64,000 nucleotides of DNA from Triglochin maritima (GCA_963682175.1 OY821775.1:5394001-5458000), one strand, 5' to 3'. Shown: positions 44,729-56,880, counted from the first letter of the stretch. The notes: a model not told the origin generated them from the letters alone. Numbers and translations: made by a program.

Positions 44729-45780
44729 CTTTGTTATAGATGAAGAACTTCACGGTGTTCTGGAGCATGTTGGCGAGAAGTTTACTTCCCTGCCTCTCTC
44801 CAGCTCGTCTTATGTGAACTTTCGGTTGTATCCCAGCTTGTATCATTTGGTTGGTGACTTGGTGTATGTATATATTGTAAACTGATACCGACCTAAGTTT
44901 GCTTTATGATATTATGAGCTTCTCTTTGTGTATATACCGACCTAAGTTATGCTTGTGGTTGAATGATATTATGAGCTTCTCTATGTGTATATTAATGATC
45001 AACTTATTGTGCTTTTTTGTTATTATATACTTACAACCCCTTGGTCAATTGATTCTACCCCAGCTATGACGATTAGAGTGCTTCTAGATGCAACAGTTTA
45101 CCTGATTAGAGTTATATATCAACTGTTGGGTTGATTCCTTGATTAACTGTAGTCTGTATATCAAGTTGAAAATGTGTCGTTTATAAACTGACCGTTTGGA
45201 TGAATTTTCTTGCAAACCAGGTAATCAGTAACATAAATATACCCAAAAACAGTTGTAACTTGTAAACAGTATATCACTATATCTTAATTAGAAAGGTGGG
45301 TTTGGGAATTGCACTTGGTTTGGTTTAATTTTGAACGTTTTGAACTGTATTGAATTGTCATGTCCAGCCGAAGTGAATATTTTCGCAATACTATACATAC
45401 TGAGGTTATGTATATGATGTTAAGCTTCATTCTTAAGGATACGTATGATAAATAACAATGTCAACTGAATTATGTAATTACTATCATTTGAACATTATTG
45501 TTTTTTAATGACTGCCCTTAAAATGTAGATTCTATCATCTGAAAAGTCTATTTGTTCAGATATTAGTGGCATCTTACGATCTTACAAATATTTGTCGATG
45601 AACTAGAAAACCATCATTTGCAAGACGACTGAAGAAGGCAAATCCATCTCCCACATTTTCTTATATTCTGTTAAAGTGAAATGCACGTAGCAGTGCATGG
45701 ACGTTAGATTTAATCGAATGTAGTATCCCTACGCAGTCCACAAATATACCCCAACGTTGATATTTTTATATTAAGTACCA
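44729..45780. other. 3' region of the unrecognised gene, with a short tandem duplication
   Basis: Another possible exon starts after TTATAG at about 44740 (EELHGVLEHVGEKFTSLPLS) but is unproven. A roughly 56-bp tandem duplication lies at about 44886-44995 (ACCGACCTAAGTT... and ATTATGAGCTTCTCT...). Nothing else is recognised. Confidence 0.4.
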
Positions 45781-45826
45781 TCAGCGATCAACACAAGAAA
45801 TGAAGATGGAAGAGAGAAATCGATTT

Positions 45827-45876
45827 GTCCCACATCGTCTGCTCTTAAACTGTCCAAGCTTCAGGGACAAATAAAT
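45827..45876 (+). promoter_or_regulatory. Plant U-snRNA promoter (USE and TATA-like box)
   Basis: GTCCCACATCG at 45827-45837 matches the plant upstream sequence element RTCCCACATCG exactly. A TATA-like AAATAAAT follows at 45869-45876, about 31 bp after the USE. This longer spacing is the RNA polymerase II type; Pol III snRNA genes have the two about 10 bp closer. The start site falls about 30 bp downstream, at the U5 5' end. Confidence 0.9.
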
Positions 45877-45903
45877 GGACATCAACATGCTGTTCCTAAA
45901 TAC

Positions 45904-46034
45904 ACGCAGCCATGTGGTGAGCGCAGAGCGAACTATTCTTTCGCCTTTTACTAAAGAATACCGTGTGCTCGCCACTTTGAAGTGGCATACACTTATTTTT
46001 GGAGGGTTCACGTCGTATTAGATTTGAACCCCAA
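45904..46034 (+). ncRNA. U5: U5 spliceosomal snRNA
   Basis: The invariant loop I CGCCTTTTACT (45942-45952) sits in a perfect stem ATTCTTT/AAAGAAT, extended by a lower stem (GTGGTGAGCGCA with TGTGCTCGCCAC). A single-stranded Sm site ATTTTTGG (46005-46012) follows, then the 3' hairpin GGGTTCA/TGAACCC (46014-46031). A degenerate plant 3' box (CA then AATTGAA) lies about 10 bp on. Loop I holds the exon ends during both steps of splicing. The length of about 130 nt, intact stems and upstream promoter indicate a functional gene. The 5' end is estimated from the promoter spacing. Confidence 0.93.
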
Positions 46035-46079
46035 CAATGGTCAATTGAAATGTGGTCGTTTGTGAGTGAATACGTGATT

Positions 46080-47050
46080 AAAGTATTCGTGAAATAAAAT
46101 AGACGTTCGCTCGGACCGATGTGTGTTTTGATTTGTTGAACAAAAATATTTGTTCATATTCGGTCGACCGGGCAAGGAGTTGGGCAAAAGTGGTTGTCCA
46201 TTTTCGGTCGGTCGGAACTTAGGATTCGGTCGACTGGGCACACACGAGGAACTGGGCAAAAGTGTCTGTTGGTTTTCGATCGACCGGAACTTAAGTGATT
46301 TAGTCGACCGAATATGCACTCGAGTAAGCAAGAAAAGTTATTGTCGTTTTTCGGTCGACCGGTACTTTAGTTTCGGTCGACTGGTAAAAGGTAGTTTGCG
46401 ATACGATTAGAGGATCGGTCGACCGTTTGACCCAGTTTCTGCCCACGTTTTGCACATTTCTCCACGCGATTTTGGTGCAACTTATACTTGTTTTTAGCCT
46501 ACTATATAAAGTCAATTCCGTCCCTTTTGTTTAGTAGAGAGATTAAGATTAATTTATATTTGTCTACTTTTTGTTCTTCAGAGAAAAAAGAGAGCATCCT
46601 TGTTGATTTGGTGGGAGCAATTTAGCCGGGTATTCCCGTCGGTTGTTCGTGTCTCCTGTAAGCCTCTCCTTGTAATACGTTTCTCTATAGTAGATTTGGA
46701 GTTGTGTCGTCATTGGTTTTTCCCGCATTGGGTTTCCACGTTAAATCTTGCGTGTTCTGTGTGGTTTGGTTTTGGATTTGCAATTGTTCTTAATTTCCGT
46801 CAATTGGATTTGTTATTTCGATTTCGCTGCGTATTTGAGATTTGTTTGATATTGGTTTTAATCCTTAACAGTGAGGTTTACTTTTATTATCTTTTTAGAT
46901 CTGTAGATCGTGGTCTTAGAAAAAGGAAATTGGGGGCTGAACAATTTTAATCTTGCTGAAATATTTAGGAACTCTTTGTCTTCGCAAAACGAAAACAATT
47001 CGATTCTGTTTTGTTGATTATTGCCGTTTTTGTTCATCCTACATCTTTTT
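46080..47050 (+). mobile_element. LTR-like retrotransposon sequence (probable solo LTR, boundaries unresolved)
   Basis: From about 46160 to 46430 there is a run of CGGTCGACCG palindromes (46161-46170, 46352-46361, 46416-46425 and near-copies). A TATA box (TATATAAA near 46502) follows, then a leader-like segment with TTTTTCCCGCATTGGGTTTCCACG, a string common at the U5 side of plant Copia LTRs. No coding domain and no clear target-site duplication were found, so both ends are estimates and the Copia call is tentative. Confidence 0.55.
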
Positions 47051-47780
47051 AACAAGGCTTTAATAATATGTCAAATACTAGATATGATATTAGTGCAATT
47101 TTCCATACCCAACTATTCACTGTCAACATTATAGAAGTACATGTGATGGTTGGATGCAATCACCTATGCATAAAACATTTCCAAGGGGTTGTTTTCAAAA
47201 GAAAGAAGGAATCGGCGAAGGTGACTGAAAGAGACTAGAGTTGTGCAAATGGGAATGGCATAGGAGATGTGGTGGTAGATTAAATGGACCAATGTGTAAG
47301 CATTTCTTTTGAGCTTTCTTTGAATTGGATTATACCAAATATGATCCGTACTATGAAAGTTGTAACTCCAAATGTGTTTAACTGCAATGTGTTGTCAATA
47401 GTTACGTGAATATAATCCGTCTTGTCTTCGTTGTTTGTTAGTTTCTGTTGTAAAAGATACTTTGTAATAAAGTTAAATCTACAATCTATCACCGAAATAC
47501 TGAGTTCTGTTGATACAGTAGACCAACTAAAATTACACATGGTAAAATTATATACTTGCATGGAATATACACTACTTCTGTTGTAGCAACGGTCATTGTG
47601 TCATCAATTATTGAACATATAATTATTGGTGTCTACATTATTGTTGATGTTGGTACACAACTACACATCCATAAGAGACAAAAATCACCAACTTAAAAAA
47701 TATAAACAACCTATATTTTTCTTCACCTATAATGAGGTGCTTTCCCAATATTTAGGAGATTTACATGAGCACCTCTGGCA
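47051..47780. other. Intergenic, nothing recognised
   Basis: AT-rich sequence between the LTR-like region and the complete element. No gene supported. Confidence 0.4.
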
Positions 47781-47785
47781 GTGGC

Positions 47786-49627
47786 TGTAACGTACCCGAA
47801 AACAGCGAAAAATTTTAAACAATAATAAAGACCGTCAACGGTCAACACTGGGCACGTCACGGGAAACAAACCAACATATATAATATAAATATGATCCACG
47901 TGGAAGTCAAATATACAAACTGACTGTGATTACGACAAAAGCTATACAATATGTAATCACCTCAAAAGGAAGAGACTGACAACTACAGGATCTGATCTCG
48001 GGGGCACCGTCCTCGGTCACCACCTGACTCTAAATCTGCTCGCTACCTGAAATGTAAACAAACAAACATGCCTGAGTTCCCTGAAGGAACCCCGTATACC
48101 AAACCTCCTAAAATACAAAAAGAAATTAAAGACAATGCAATGCTATGCACATGATCATCCGCCTCGGGCCCACAATAATGCCCTCACCGCCTCCGCGGCA
48201 CTGAACCACTCCTGCCACTAGGGTCAAGTCAGTCCACCGCTGCCTCACAAGGGTCAGTCGACACCACTGCTCCCCAAAAAGTGCAGGAAGGAACCCCTGG
48301 TACACGTCGCACCCAAGGAGCGAGTCAGCCCGTCGAATACACAACTCGGGTCAGACGACAGCCACTGCTCCCCCAAGAGTCGCCTAGCGCGCACCCTGCC
48401 GGAACATCCTCGGCCTACCGCTAAACCCTCGCAAACAGCCCAAGGTTTACGGTACACATCCCTCACACCCCGCTCGGTAAGAGAGGAAAAAGTACAACAA
48501 TAATACGCCTTCGTCGAAGGTGAAATCCGTAGCTCTCAAAGCCGGTAATCAACCGTCGCCTCGGAGCCGGTAGTCGACCTGACATCGACGGCTCGCGTGT
48601 GGATAAATCCACCAACCTGCGGCAGATCGGTCGACCGCTAAAAGCACACCGGTCGACCGGTCCCCCACACAGTACACAGTACTGTACAAACAAGTATACC
48701 GGTCGAACCAAGGGGTCGTTCAACCGATAACAGGACTTTCCGCATTTTGCCTAAGTGATATTCGGTCGACCGGAACTGCTATACAGTTCAACCGAATCAA
48801 CACAGGCACTCTACCGCTTAAATAAAATGCTCAGTCGGTCGACCGAGAGTTAAAGAGCGGTCGACCGTTTTGATGGTCAAAGCTCCCAACCGACTAAGCA
48901 TCAAATGGATCGGTCGAACAAGGTTAAGGACGTTCGACCGTTTAATAAGTCAAAATCCCCAACCGACCCATTCTCATTGTTATTCGGTCGACCGGCTAAG
49001 TGGTCCCGTTCGACCGATAACAGCATAACCCCTTTTTCCCGCACAAATCTGGCATAACGGTCGACCGTCTAACGACATCGTTCGACCGTTCGCGGGTAAA
49101 CATCAATATAATAATAGGATCGGTCGACTGCCCACATGCACCGGTCGACCGATCGTCGTCTTCAACCTCTGAATTGGTTGAATTCCGACGGGGAATTCGA
49201 CACCAACGTCGATCCCCAACACTCACAAGGCATATGTGAGTTATATTGAAGATTTGGCATACCTTTTTGACGGTTGTGGAAGTCTCCCGAGCTTGAATCA
49301 CTTCACTCCTCTTCTTCTTCCTTCTTCTCCTCTTCTTCTACTTCACCTTCTTCTTCTCCAGCGAAATCTCCTCTCTTTCACTCTCTGATAAAAGCAAAAG
49401 ATGAAGAAAACGTTTGCAAATAAATCTAACACTCCTATTTATACAAAAACCTAATCTTATCTCACCTCCCCATCCTCCAATCACCATTCACCTAAGACCT
49501 TTCCAATTATAACCAGCCAACACTCTCTCTCTCCTTTCAACACCTCATGCTACACTGTTCCAGGATTAGATTAGGTTAATTAGGTTTAGGTTTAGTTAAT
49601 TAAGATGTTTTAGATTAGGTTATTACA
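47786..49627 (-). repeat. 3' LTR of the complete chromovirus
   Basis: 1842 bp, TG...CA ends. Immediately inside (49629-49641) is the polypurine tract on the minus strand (AAGGAGGGTAGA), which primes plus-strand DNA synthesis. Carries CGGTCGACCG palindromes across about 48625-49150. Confidence 0.95.
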
Positions 49628-49676
49628 ATCTACCCTCCTTAAAAGAATTTCGTCCGCGAAATTCGAAACAACTGAC

Positions 49677-49946
49677 TTACCGGAATAACTCTGGATACTT
49701 CTTCCTGACATCCTCCTCGATCTCCCAGGTAGCCTCTCTGACACTGTGATGCTGCCACCTGACCTTCACCATCGGAATCGCTCTCCTCCTAAGCTGATGT
49801 ACCATCTGATCCACAATCTCAACTGGTCTCTCATCTAATGACAAATCCTGCTGGATCTCCGGTACTGATATCTCAATCACATGAGCTGGATCGGCCACGT
49901 ACTTCCTCAGCATAGAAACATGGAAGACGTTGTGAAGTCCTGCGAA
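49677..49946 (-). pseudogene. Integrase C-terminus and chromodomain cut off by a stop codon
   Basis: After the TAG at 49947-49949 the same frame continues without interruption to a stop at 49677. It encodes HNVFHVSMLRKYV and, at the end, VKVRWQHHSVREATWEIEED, the chromodomain-like module that defines chromoviruses and directs integration to marked chromatin. Without read-through this module would not be made. The original codon was probably CAG, one transition away. Confidence 0.88.
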
Positions 49947-52900
49947 CTATGGTGGTAGAGCAATCCTATATGCCACCTCACCGACCCGATCCAATATCTC
50001 AAAAGGTCCAACATACCTCGGACTCAGCTTCCCCTTCTTCCCGAATCTCATCACCCCTCTGGAAGGCGAGATCTTCAGGAAGACATGATCTCCTACCTCA
50101 AAAGTCAGCTCACGCCTCCGCGTATCAGCATAACTCTTCTGTCTGCTCTGCGCCGTAGCTAGTCGTCTCCGAATCACGTCGACCTTCTCTGAATACAACT
50201 GAATAATGTCAGGTCCAACTAGCTGTCTCTCGCCCACCTCACTCCAGCATACCGGCGATCTGCACGGTCTCCCGTATAATGCCTCATAGGGTGTCATCCC
50301 AATACTCGAGTGGTAGCTGTTGTTGTAGGCGAACTCTATCAACGGCAAGTGCTCATCCCAATGCCCAGCCCAGTCAAGTGTACACGCTCTCAGCATGTCC
50401 TCCAATGTCTGTATCGTCCGCTCTGACTGGCCATCAGTCTGTGGGTGGAAAGCTGTACTAAACTTCAGACGTGTCCCCAGTGCTCTGTGTAGACTCTCCC
50501 AAAATCTCGAAGTGAATCTGGGATCTCTGTCTGAAATGATACTGACTGGTACGCCATGAAGTCTGACAATCTCATCAATATATAACTTAGCTAGACCCTC
50601 TAGAGCAAGAGTGGTCTTAATAGCTAAGAAATGCGCCGACTTGGTCAGTCGATCGACTATAACCCAAATCGCGTCGTGGAATCTCCGTGTCTTCGGTAGC
50701 CCTGTAACAAAATCCATCGTCACGTGCTCCCACTTCCACTCGGGCAACTCAATCCTCTGCATCTGCCCTGCTGGTCTCTGGTGCTCGATCTTCACCTGCT
50801 GACAGACCAAACACCTCGACACGAAGTCTGCAACGTCATTCTTCATACCTCGCCACCAGAAGTTCCGCTGCAGGTCTTTGTACATCTTGGTGCTCCCTGG
50901 ATGAATGGAATATCTCGATCTGTGTGCCTCCTCCATGATATCATGTCTCAGGTCCTCTGTCTTCGGCACCCAGATACGGTCTCTGAATCTCAGACCTCCA
51001 TCCACTCCAACTCTGAAGTCTGACCCATCTCTGACAGCTAACTGTAACAAACTGCTCAACTCCTCATCTGTAGTCTGAGCATGAATCACTGCTGATACTG
51101 TCTGAGGCTCTACTCTCAATCCAGCAATCACTGCGCCCTTAGAACTATCAACAAATGGTCTCCACTCTGCCAAAGACTCTAGCAATCTCCACTCCTGAAT
51201 GCATAGGCCTGCTACTGATACCTCCACCTTCCGGCTCAAAGCGTCTGCAACTGTGTTCGCCTTCCCCGGATGGTAAGAGATAGTGAAGTCATAGTCCTTA
51301 ATGAACTCAAGCCATCTGCGCTGCCTCATGTTCAGCTCCTTCTGCGAGAACAGGTACTTCAGACTCTGATGATCTGTAAACACCTCGAACTGCTCGCCAT
51401 AAAGATAGTGTCTCCAGGTCTTCAGTGCGTGAACTACTGCTGCTAACTCCAAATCATGAGTCGGGTAATTCCTCTCATGGACCTTCAGCTGTCTGGATGC
51501 GTATGCGATCACCCTCCCGTGCTGCATAAGTACACATCCTAAGCCAACACCTGAAGCGTCGCTATAAATCACGAATCCACCCGTGCCACTCGGCAATGAT
51601 AAAACTGGTGCTGTGGTCAACAGTCTCTTCAGCTCCTGAAAGCTGTCCTCGCACTTCTGCGACCAAACAAAAGTGACTCCCTTCTGCGTCAGAGCCGTCA
51701 GTGGTGCTGCCAATCTCGAGAAGTCTTTGATGAAGCGACGGTAATAACCCGCCAGTCCAACAAAGCTCCTAATCTCCGTCACGCTCGTAGGGGTCCTCCA
51801 CTGTGTCACTGCCTCCACCTTCGCCGGATCCACTGATATCCCCTCTGCCGATACAATGTGTCCGAGGAATGCCACTCTGTCCAGCCAAAACTCGCACTTT
51901 GAGAACTTAGCATATAACTGCTGAGCCCTCAAGATGCTGAGTACAATCCTCAGATGCTCTCTGTGCTGCTCCACATCTGGTGAATAGATCAAAATGTCAT
52001 CCACGAAGACAATCACAAATATATCAATATACTGCCTGAATGTCCGGTGCATCAGATCCATGAACGCTGCCGGAGCATTCGTCAATCCAAATGGCATCAC
52101 CAAGAACTCATAGTGTCCATATCTCGTCCTAAAAGCTGTCTTCTGGATGTCCTCATCTCGGATCCTCAACTGGTGATATCCTGAACGCAGGTCAATCTTC
52201 GTGAAAACCTTCGCTGACTGCAGCTGGTCAAAGAGATCCTCGATCCTAGGTAAGGGATACCTATTCTTCACCGTCACCTGGTTCAGCATCCTGTAATCTA
52301 TGCACATCCTCAAGGATCCGTCCTTCTTCTTCACAAACAAAACTGGTGCACCCCAAGGTGAAACGCTCGGTCTGATAAATCCAGAGTCCATCAACTCCTG
52401 CAACTGCTTCTTCAACTCTGTCAACTCAGCAGGTGTCATCCGGTATGGAGCCTTCGACTGTGGTGTAGTACCAACTACCAACTCTATGCCGAACTCCAAC
52501 TCCCGGTGTGGTGGTAAACCTGGAATCTCCGCTGGAAAAACATCCGCGAACTCCTGCACCACCTCAATGTCCTCTAGCCTCTGAGACTCTGCCTCCGCAA
52601 CCACAAGTGTCGCCAGAAATGCTGCACAACCCTGCTGTAACAGTCTCTGAACTCTCACAACAGATACAATAATGCGACCCCCTCTACTTCTGATCCCTCT
52701 AATCAGAATATCAGGCAAACCCTTCCTCGGGATCAAAATCTTCTTCTCTCGGCACAAGACTCGAACATCATATTGGGACAGCCAATCCATCCCAAGTATG
52801 ACATCAAAGTCCTCCATCGGTAGCAAGACCAGGTCTGCCGGAAACTCCTGATCTCCCGAAACAACCGTGGCGCCCGGGACAAATCTCCCCACAGTGCCCA

Positions 52901-54119
52901 CCAGACCCAGGGGTGTGCTGACCTCCAACGTGGCAGTCAACATCGCAAGGGTACAGCCCAACACTCCCGCAAATCGCTCTGAGATGAACGAGTGTGTCGC
53001 GCCACAATCAAATAACACCCTAGCTACTGAACCTGCGACAAGAAGTGTACCTTCCACGACAGCGCCTCCATCCCGAGCCTCCTCTGCCTGGATGGTGAAA
53101 ACTCTGCCCGTGCGCTGCCCCTGCTGTGGTCTGAAAGGTGGTCTACCTCCGCCTCCTCCTCTGCCTGGTGCGGGTAAACCCCGTGGTCTGCTCGGCCCAG
53201 CTCCTCGGCTCGGACAGCTCCTGATAAAATGACCCAGCTGGCCACACCCATGACATGCTCCGGGGGTGAAGCACGGCCCGGAGTGAAACCTCACACAAGT
53301 ACCACAAGGCTCAGGTCGTGGTACTGCAACTCCTGCTCCCTCGAATCGGGGCCTCTTGCCCGGATTCCCTCCAGTCTGACCTCCTGGCCTCCCAGAGAAC
53401 CTACCTGATGGCCTCCTCTCATCCTGGTAGTTCTCCCTGTAGTCACGATCAAGAACAGAGGCACTCTTCACTGCATCGGCCAACGTGCTCGGCATGTGTG
53501 TCAGCACCTTCGTCCTCAACTGCTTCCGGAGCCCTCGGACGAACTTCCCTGCTCTCTGCTCCTGTGTAATATACATCTCGGGACAGTAACGCTCAAGGGC
53601 GTTGAACTTCCTGATGTAGCCTGCCAAGGTCATGTCTCCCTGCTGAAGACTCAAAAACTCCTCCCTCTTCGCATCCTGGACATGCTGCGGAAAATACTGC
53701 TCGTTGAACTCGCCAACGAACTCCTCCCAGGCTATATCATCTCTGTCCGCAAACACCACTGCAGATGTAGACCTCCACCAGTTGGACGCAGCACCGCCCA
53801 AAACATAAGTAGCCAGGCCCACTCTCGCCTCTGGAGGACAACCAATAGCACTGAAGATCTTCTGCATCGTGAAGATCCACTCCTCCGCAGCCTCTGCGTC
53901 GTACTGCCCCAGAAAGGTAGGCGGATGCTGGCGCATAAACCGGTCATGCATAGCGCCAGTCCCCGTCTGCCCAGTCTGTGCTGTCTGCTGCTGTAGAATC
54001 TCTGTCAGACGTCCGACCGTATCGAACAACGTCCGACGCTCATCCTCCCAAGCCTCATCCCTCGCAGTCTCACTCTCACCGCGAGTATGGGCAACCGCCT
54101 TCCCCCGTCTAGGAGGCAT
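49947..54119 (-). CDS. Gag-Pol polyprotein of the chromovirus (lacks chromodomain through a stop)
   Basis: I take the Met of MPPRRGK (54117-54119) as the start, as in the copy at the left edge; an ATG 15 codons upstream is also in frame. The product is about 1390 residues. In order: gag core (about 65-230), CCHC zinc knuckle [14 protein letters not shown] (289-302), aspartic protease with FDCGATHSF (370-378; DCG where DSG or DTG is usual), reverse transcriptase with [10 protein letters not shown] and FVDDIL (705-710), RNase H with YSDAS and TDHQSLKYL, integrase HHCC zinc finger (about 1066-1106), DDE core (D1136, D1197, E1233; D-35-E spacing) and GPF/Y motif (YVGPFEI). It ends at TAG just before the chromodomain. 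It mediates copy-and-paste transposition in cytoplasmic particles and nuclear integration. The reading frame is otherwise intact. Confidence 0.95.
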   Translation of the reverse strand: MPPRRGKAVAHTRGESETARDEAWEDERRTLFDTVGRLTEILQQQTAQTGQTGTGAMHDRFMRQHPPTFLGQYDAEAAEEWIFTMQKIFSAIGCPPEARVGLATYVLGGAASNWWRSTSAVVFADRDDIAWEEFVGEFNEQYFPQHVQDAKREEFLSLQQGDMTLAGYIRKFNALERYCPEMYITQEQRAGKFVRGLRKQLRTKVLTHMPSTLADAVKSASVLDRDYRENYQDERRPSGRFSGRPGGQTGGNPGKRPRFEGAGVAVPRPEPCGTCVRFHSGPCFTPGACHGCGQLGHFIRSCPSRGAGPSRPRGLPAPGRGGGGGRPPFRPQQGQRTGRVFTIQAEEARDGGAVVEGTLLVAGSVARVLFDCGATHSFISERFAGVLGCTLAMLTATLEVSTPLGLVGTVGRFVPGATVVSGDQEFPADLVLLPMEDFDVILGMDWLSQYDVRVLCREKKILIPRKGLPDILIRGIRSRGGRIIVSVVRVQRLLQQGCAAFLATLVVAEAESQRLEDIEVVQEFADVFPAEIPGLPPHRELEFGIELVVGTTPQSKAPYRMTPAELTELKKQLQELMDSGFIRPSVSPWGAPVLFVKKKDGSLRMCIDYRMLNQVTVKNRYPLPRIEDLFDQLQSAKVFTKIDLRSGYHQLRIRDEDIQKTAFRTRYGHYEFLVMPFGLTNAPAAFMDLMHRTFRQYIDIFVIVFVDDILIYSPDVEQHREHLRIVLSILRAQQLYAKFSKCEFWLDRVAFLGHIVSAEGISVDPAKVEAVTQWRTPTSVTEIRSFVGLAGYYRRFIKDFSRLAAPLTALTQKGVTFVWSQKCEDSFQELKRLLTTAPVLSLPSGTGGFVIYSDASGVGLGCVLMQHGRVIAYASRQLKVHERNYPTHDLELAAVVHALKTWRHYLYGEQFEVFTDHQSLKYLFSQKELNMRQRRWLEFIKDYDFTISYHPGKANTVADALSRKVEVSVAGLCIQEWRLLESLAEWRPFVDSSKGAVIAGLRVEPQTVSAVIHAQTTDEELSSLLQLAVRDGSDFRVGVDGGLRFRDRIWVPKTEDLRHDIMEEAHRSRYSIHPGSTKMYKDLQRNFWWRGMKNDVADFVSRCLVCQQVKIEHQRPAGQMQRIELPEWKWEHVTMDFVTGLPKTRRFHDAIWVIVDRLTKSAHFLAIKTTLALEGLAKLYIDEIVRLHGVPVSIISDRDPRFTSRFWESLHRALGTRLKFSTAFHPQTDGQSERTIQTLEDMLRACTLDWAGHWDEHLPLIEFAYNNSYHSSIGMTPYEALYGRPCRSPVCWSEVGERQLVGPDIIQLYSEKVDVIRRRLATAQSRQKSYADTRRRELTFEVGDHVFLKISPSRGVMRFGKKGKLSPRYVGPFEILDRVGEVAYRIALPP

Positions 54120-54227
54120 CTGCCAAGGGAAACAAGACAATATCAATATAATCTGTGCATGCATGATCCTCTAGACCTAACTCCTAACTCAAAGGTGGTT
54201 TCTTTGGACAAGTACGCCGAGATCAAC

Positions 54228-54239
54228 GCTCTGATACCA
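54228..54239 (-). other. Primer binding site (initiator tRNA-Met)
   Basis: TGGTATCAGAGC on the minus strand, three bases inside the 5' LTR. It is complementary to the 3' end of initiator tRNA-Met. Confidence 0.92.
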
Positions 54240-54242
54240 AAT

Positions 54243-56087
54243 TGTAACGTACCCGAAAACAGCGGAAAATTTTAAACAATAATAAAGACCGTCAACGGTC
54301 AACACTGGGCACGTCACGGGAAACAAACCAACATATATAATATAAATATGATCCACGTGGAAGTCAAATATACAAACTGACTGTGATTACGACAAAAGCT
54401 ATACAATATGTAATCACCTCAAAAGGAAGAGACTGACAACTACAGGATCTGATCTCGGGGGCACCGTCCTCGGTCACCACCTGACTCTAAATCTGCTCGC
54501 TACCTGAAATGTAAACAAACAAACATGCCTGAGTTCCCTGAAGGAACCCCGTATACCAAACCTCCTAAAATACAAAAAGAAATTAAAGACAATGCAATGC
54601 TATGCACATGATCATCCGCCTCGGGCCCACAATAATGCCCTCACCGCCTCCGCGGCACTGAACCACTCCTGCCACTAGGGTCAAGTCAGTCCACCGCTGC
54701 CTCACAAGGGTCAGTCGACACCACTGCTCCCCAAAAAGTGCAGGAAGGAACCCCTGGTACACGTCGCACCCAAGGAGCGAGTCAGCCCGCCGAATACACA
54801 ACTCGGGTCAGACGACAGCCACTGCTCCCCCAAGAGTCGCCTAGCGCGCACCCTGCCGGAACATCCTCGGCCTACCGCTAAACCCTCGCAAACAGCCCAA
54901 GGTTTACGGTACACATCCCTCACACCCCGCTCGGTAAGAGAGGAAAAAGTACAACAATAATACGCCTTCGTCGAAGGTGAAATCCGTAGCTCTCAAAGCC
55001 GGTAATCAACCGTCGCCTCGGAGCCGGTAGTCGACCTGACATCGACGGCTCGCGTGTGGATAAATCCACCAACCTGCGGCAGATCGGTCGACCGCTAAAA
55101 GCACACCGGTCGACCGGTCCCCCACACAGTACACAGTACTGTACAAACAAGTATACCGGTCGAACCAAGGGGCCGTTCAACCGATAACAGGACTTTCCGC
55201 ATTTTGCCTAAGTGATATTCGGTCGACCGGAACTGCTATACAGTTCAACCGAATCAACACAGGCACTCTACCGCTTAAATAAAATGCTCAGTCGGTCGAC
55301 CGAGAGTTAAAGAGCGGTCGACCGTTTTGATGGTCAAAGCTCCCAACCGACTAAGCATCAAATGGATCGGTCGAACAAGGTTAAGGACGTTCGACCGTTT
55401 AATAAGTCAAAATCCCCAACCGACCCATTCTCATTGTTATTCGGTCGACCGGCTAAGTGGTCCCGTTCGACCGATAACAGCATAACCCCTTTTTCCCGCA
55501 CAAATCTGGCATAACGGTCGACCGTCTAACGACATCGTTCGACCGTTCGCGGGTAAACATCAATATAATAATAGGATCGGTCGACTGCCCACATGCACCG
55601 GTCGACCGATCGTCGTCTTCAACCTCTGAATTGGTTGAATTCCGACGGGGAATTCGACACCAACGTCGATCCCCAACACTCACAAGGCATATGTGAGTTA
55701 TATTGAAGATTTGGCATACTTTTTTGACGGTTGTGGAAGTCTCCCGAGCTTGAATCACTTCACTCCTCTTCTTCTTCTTCCTTCTTCTCCTCTTCTTCTA
55801 CTTCACCTTCTTCTTCTCCAGCGAAATCTCCTCTCTTTCACTCTCTAATAAAAGCAAAAGATGAAGAAAACGTTTGCAAATAAATCTAACACTCCTATTT
55901 ATACAAAAACCTAATCTTATCTCACCTCCCCATCCTCCAATCACCATTCACCTAAGACCTTTCCAATTATAACCAGCCAACACACTCTCTCTCCTTTCAA
56001 CACCTCATGCTACACTATTCCAGGATTAGAGTAGGTTAATTAGGTTTAGGTTTAGTTAATTAAGATGTTTTAGATTAGGTTATTACA
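54243..56087 (-). repeat. 5' LTR of the complete chromovirus
   Basis: 1845 bp, TG...CA ends, nearly identical to the 3' LTR. Contains the same CGGTCGACCG series (about 55085-55610) and a CTT-rich tract (55770-55820) that differs from the other LTR by one CTT unit. Confidence 0.95.
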
Positions 56088-56092
56088 GTGGT

Positions 56093-56712
56093 TGTGTACA
56101 AATTACTCATTACATTTTTGTAGCAAGCTAAAATTGGTTAATCTAATATGTCTTTTCAGGTCTAGCGTCTCAATAGTGGTGTTTGAGAAAAGTTTTAGTT
56201 TTTTTATTATTTTAAACTAACGTTTAGAACAATATATCCTGAATTCAATATAAAGTGAAAAACTATTCTTGGTTAGTTTTTTAATTCTTACGTAAAATCC
56301 AATCATTTGTTTTGGGTGGTTATGAAAATTATCTAGAAATTAAAAGCCAAAATGCAAACGAAAAAAAAAACTATTTACTCTTTTTGATTTTGCATATGGT
56401 TTAGCCGGAATTGAAAACGGACCCCTAAATCATAAGTGTCACATGAGAACATTGAAAAAAGAAAACCATGTGATTCTCATTCACTGGACAAGTAAATACA
56501 TCCATCCCACCACTTGAAAGCTCAACTACCAAACTCGACGGCCAGGAACGCTAAAAAATGTTTGACTCACTTCCCAACCAAACAAGAAGGAAAAAAACAA
56601 CTTCCCCAATTCCATCCATCAGGAATTCCATCCCACAGTTTGCATTGTAACTTGCACAGCCACAGCCGTGTTTTCACTCCCCAACAAACAACGTTCACTG
56701 CACCCGGAAATC
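56093..56712. other. Intergenic, nothing recognised
   Basis: Region between the chromovirus target site and the TPR promoter. No gene supported. Confidence 0.4.
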
Positions 56713-56837
56713 CACGTGGACCCCACTTCCCAAAAGCAGTCCTACGTGTCACCGTTTTGCATCGTCCAACCACGTGACGTGGACTTCGCCGTAACGGCCG
56801 TCTGACGTCTCGGTAGGGATGGGGGGGAGTATAAATA
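56713..56837 (+). promoter_or_regulatory. G-box cluster and TATA box of the TPR gene
   Basis: Two CACGTG G-boxes (56713-56718 and 56771-56776) with further ACGT cores (CTACGTGTC, TGACGTGG) precede a TATA box TATAAATA at 56830-56837, 44 bp before the ATG. G-boxes and ABRE-type ACGT elements bind bZIP and bHLH factors and usually mean abscisic-acid, stress or light control; that is inferred here. Confidence 0.75.
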
Positions 56838-56880
56838 GGAGTCGAGTTTGAGCTTTGCCTCTCCACTTCGACTTCTCAAG

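Larger units (their letters stand above)
47786..56087 (-). mobile_element. Complete Ty3/Gypsy chromovirus (Tekay-like), 8.3 kb
   Basis: Two LTRs (47786-49627 and 54243-56087) enclose primer site, gag-pol and polypurine tract in minus orientation. The target-site duplication is GTGGC (47781-47785) against GTGGT (56088-56092), 5 bp with one mismatch. By eye the LTRs differ by about eight substitutions and one 3-bp indel in about 1.84 kb, so the insertion is recent. Domain order gag-protease-RT-RNase H-integrase-chromodomain is that of a chromovirus. A single in-frame TAG separates the chromodomain from the rest of pol. Confidence 0.96.

Noticed and set aside
46600..46950. 116-codon frame rich in Leu/Phe
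   Set aside because: It lies in LTR leader-like sequence and shows no known domain; hydrophobic composition comes from T-rich DNA.
52867..53232. 121-codon plus-strand frame within pol
   Set aside because: Antisense to gag-protease coding sequence; no independent support.
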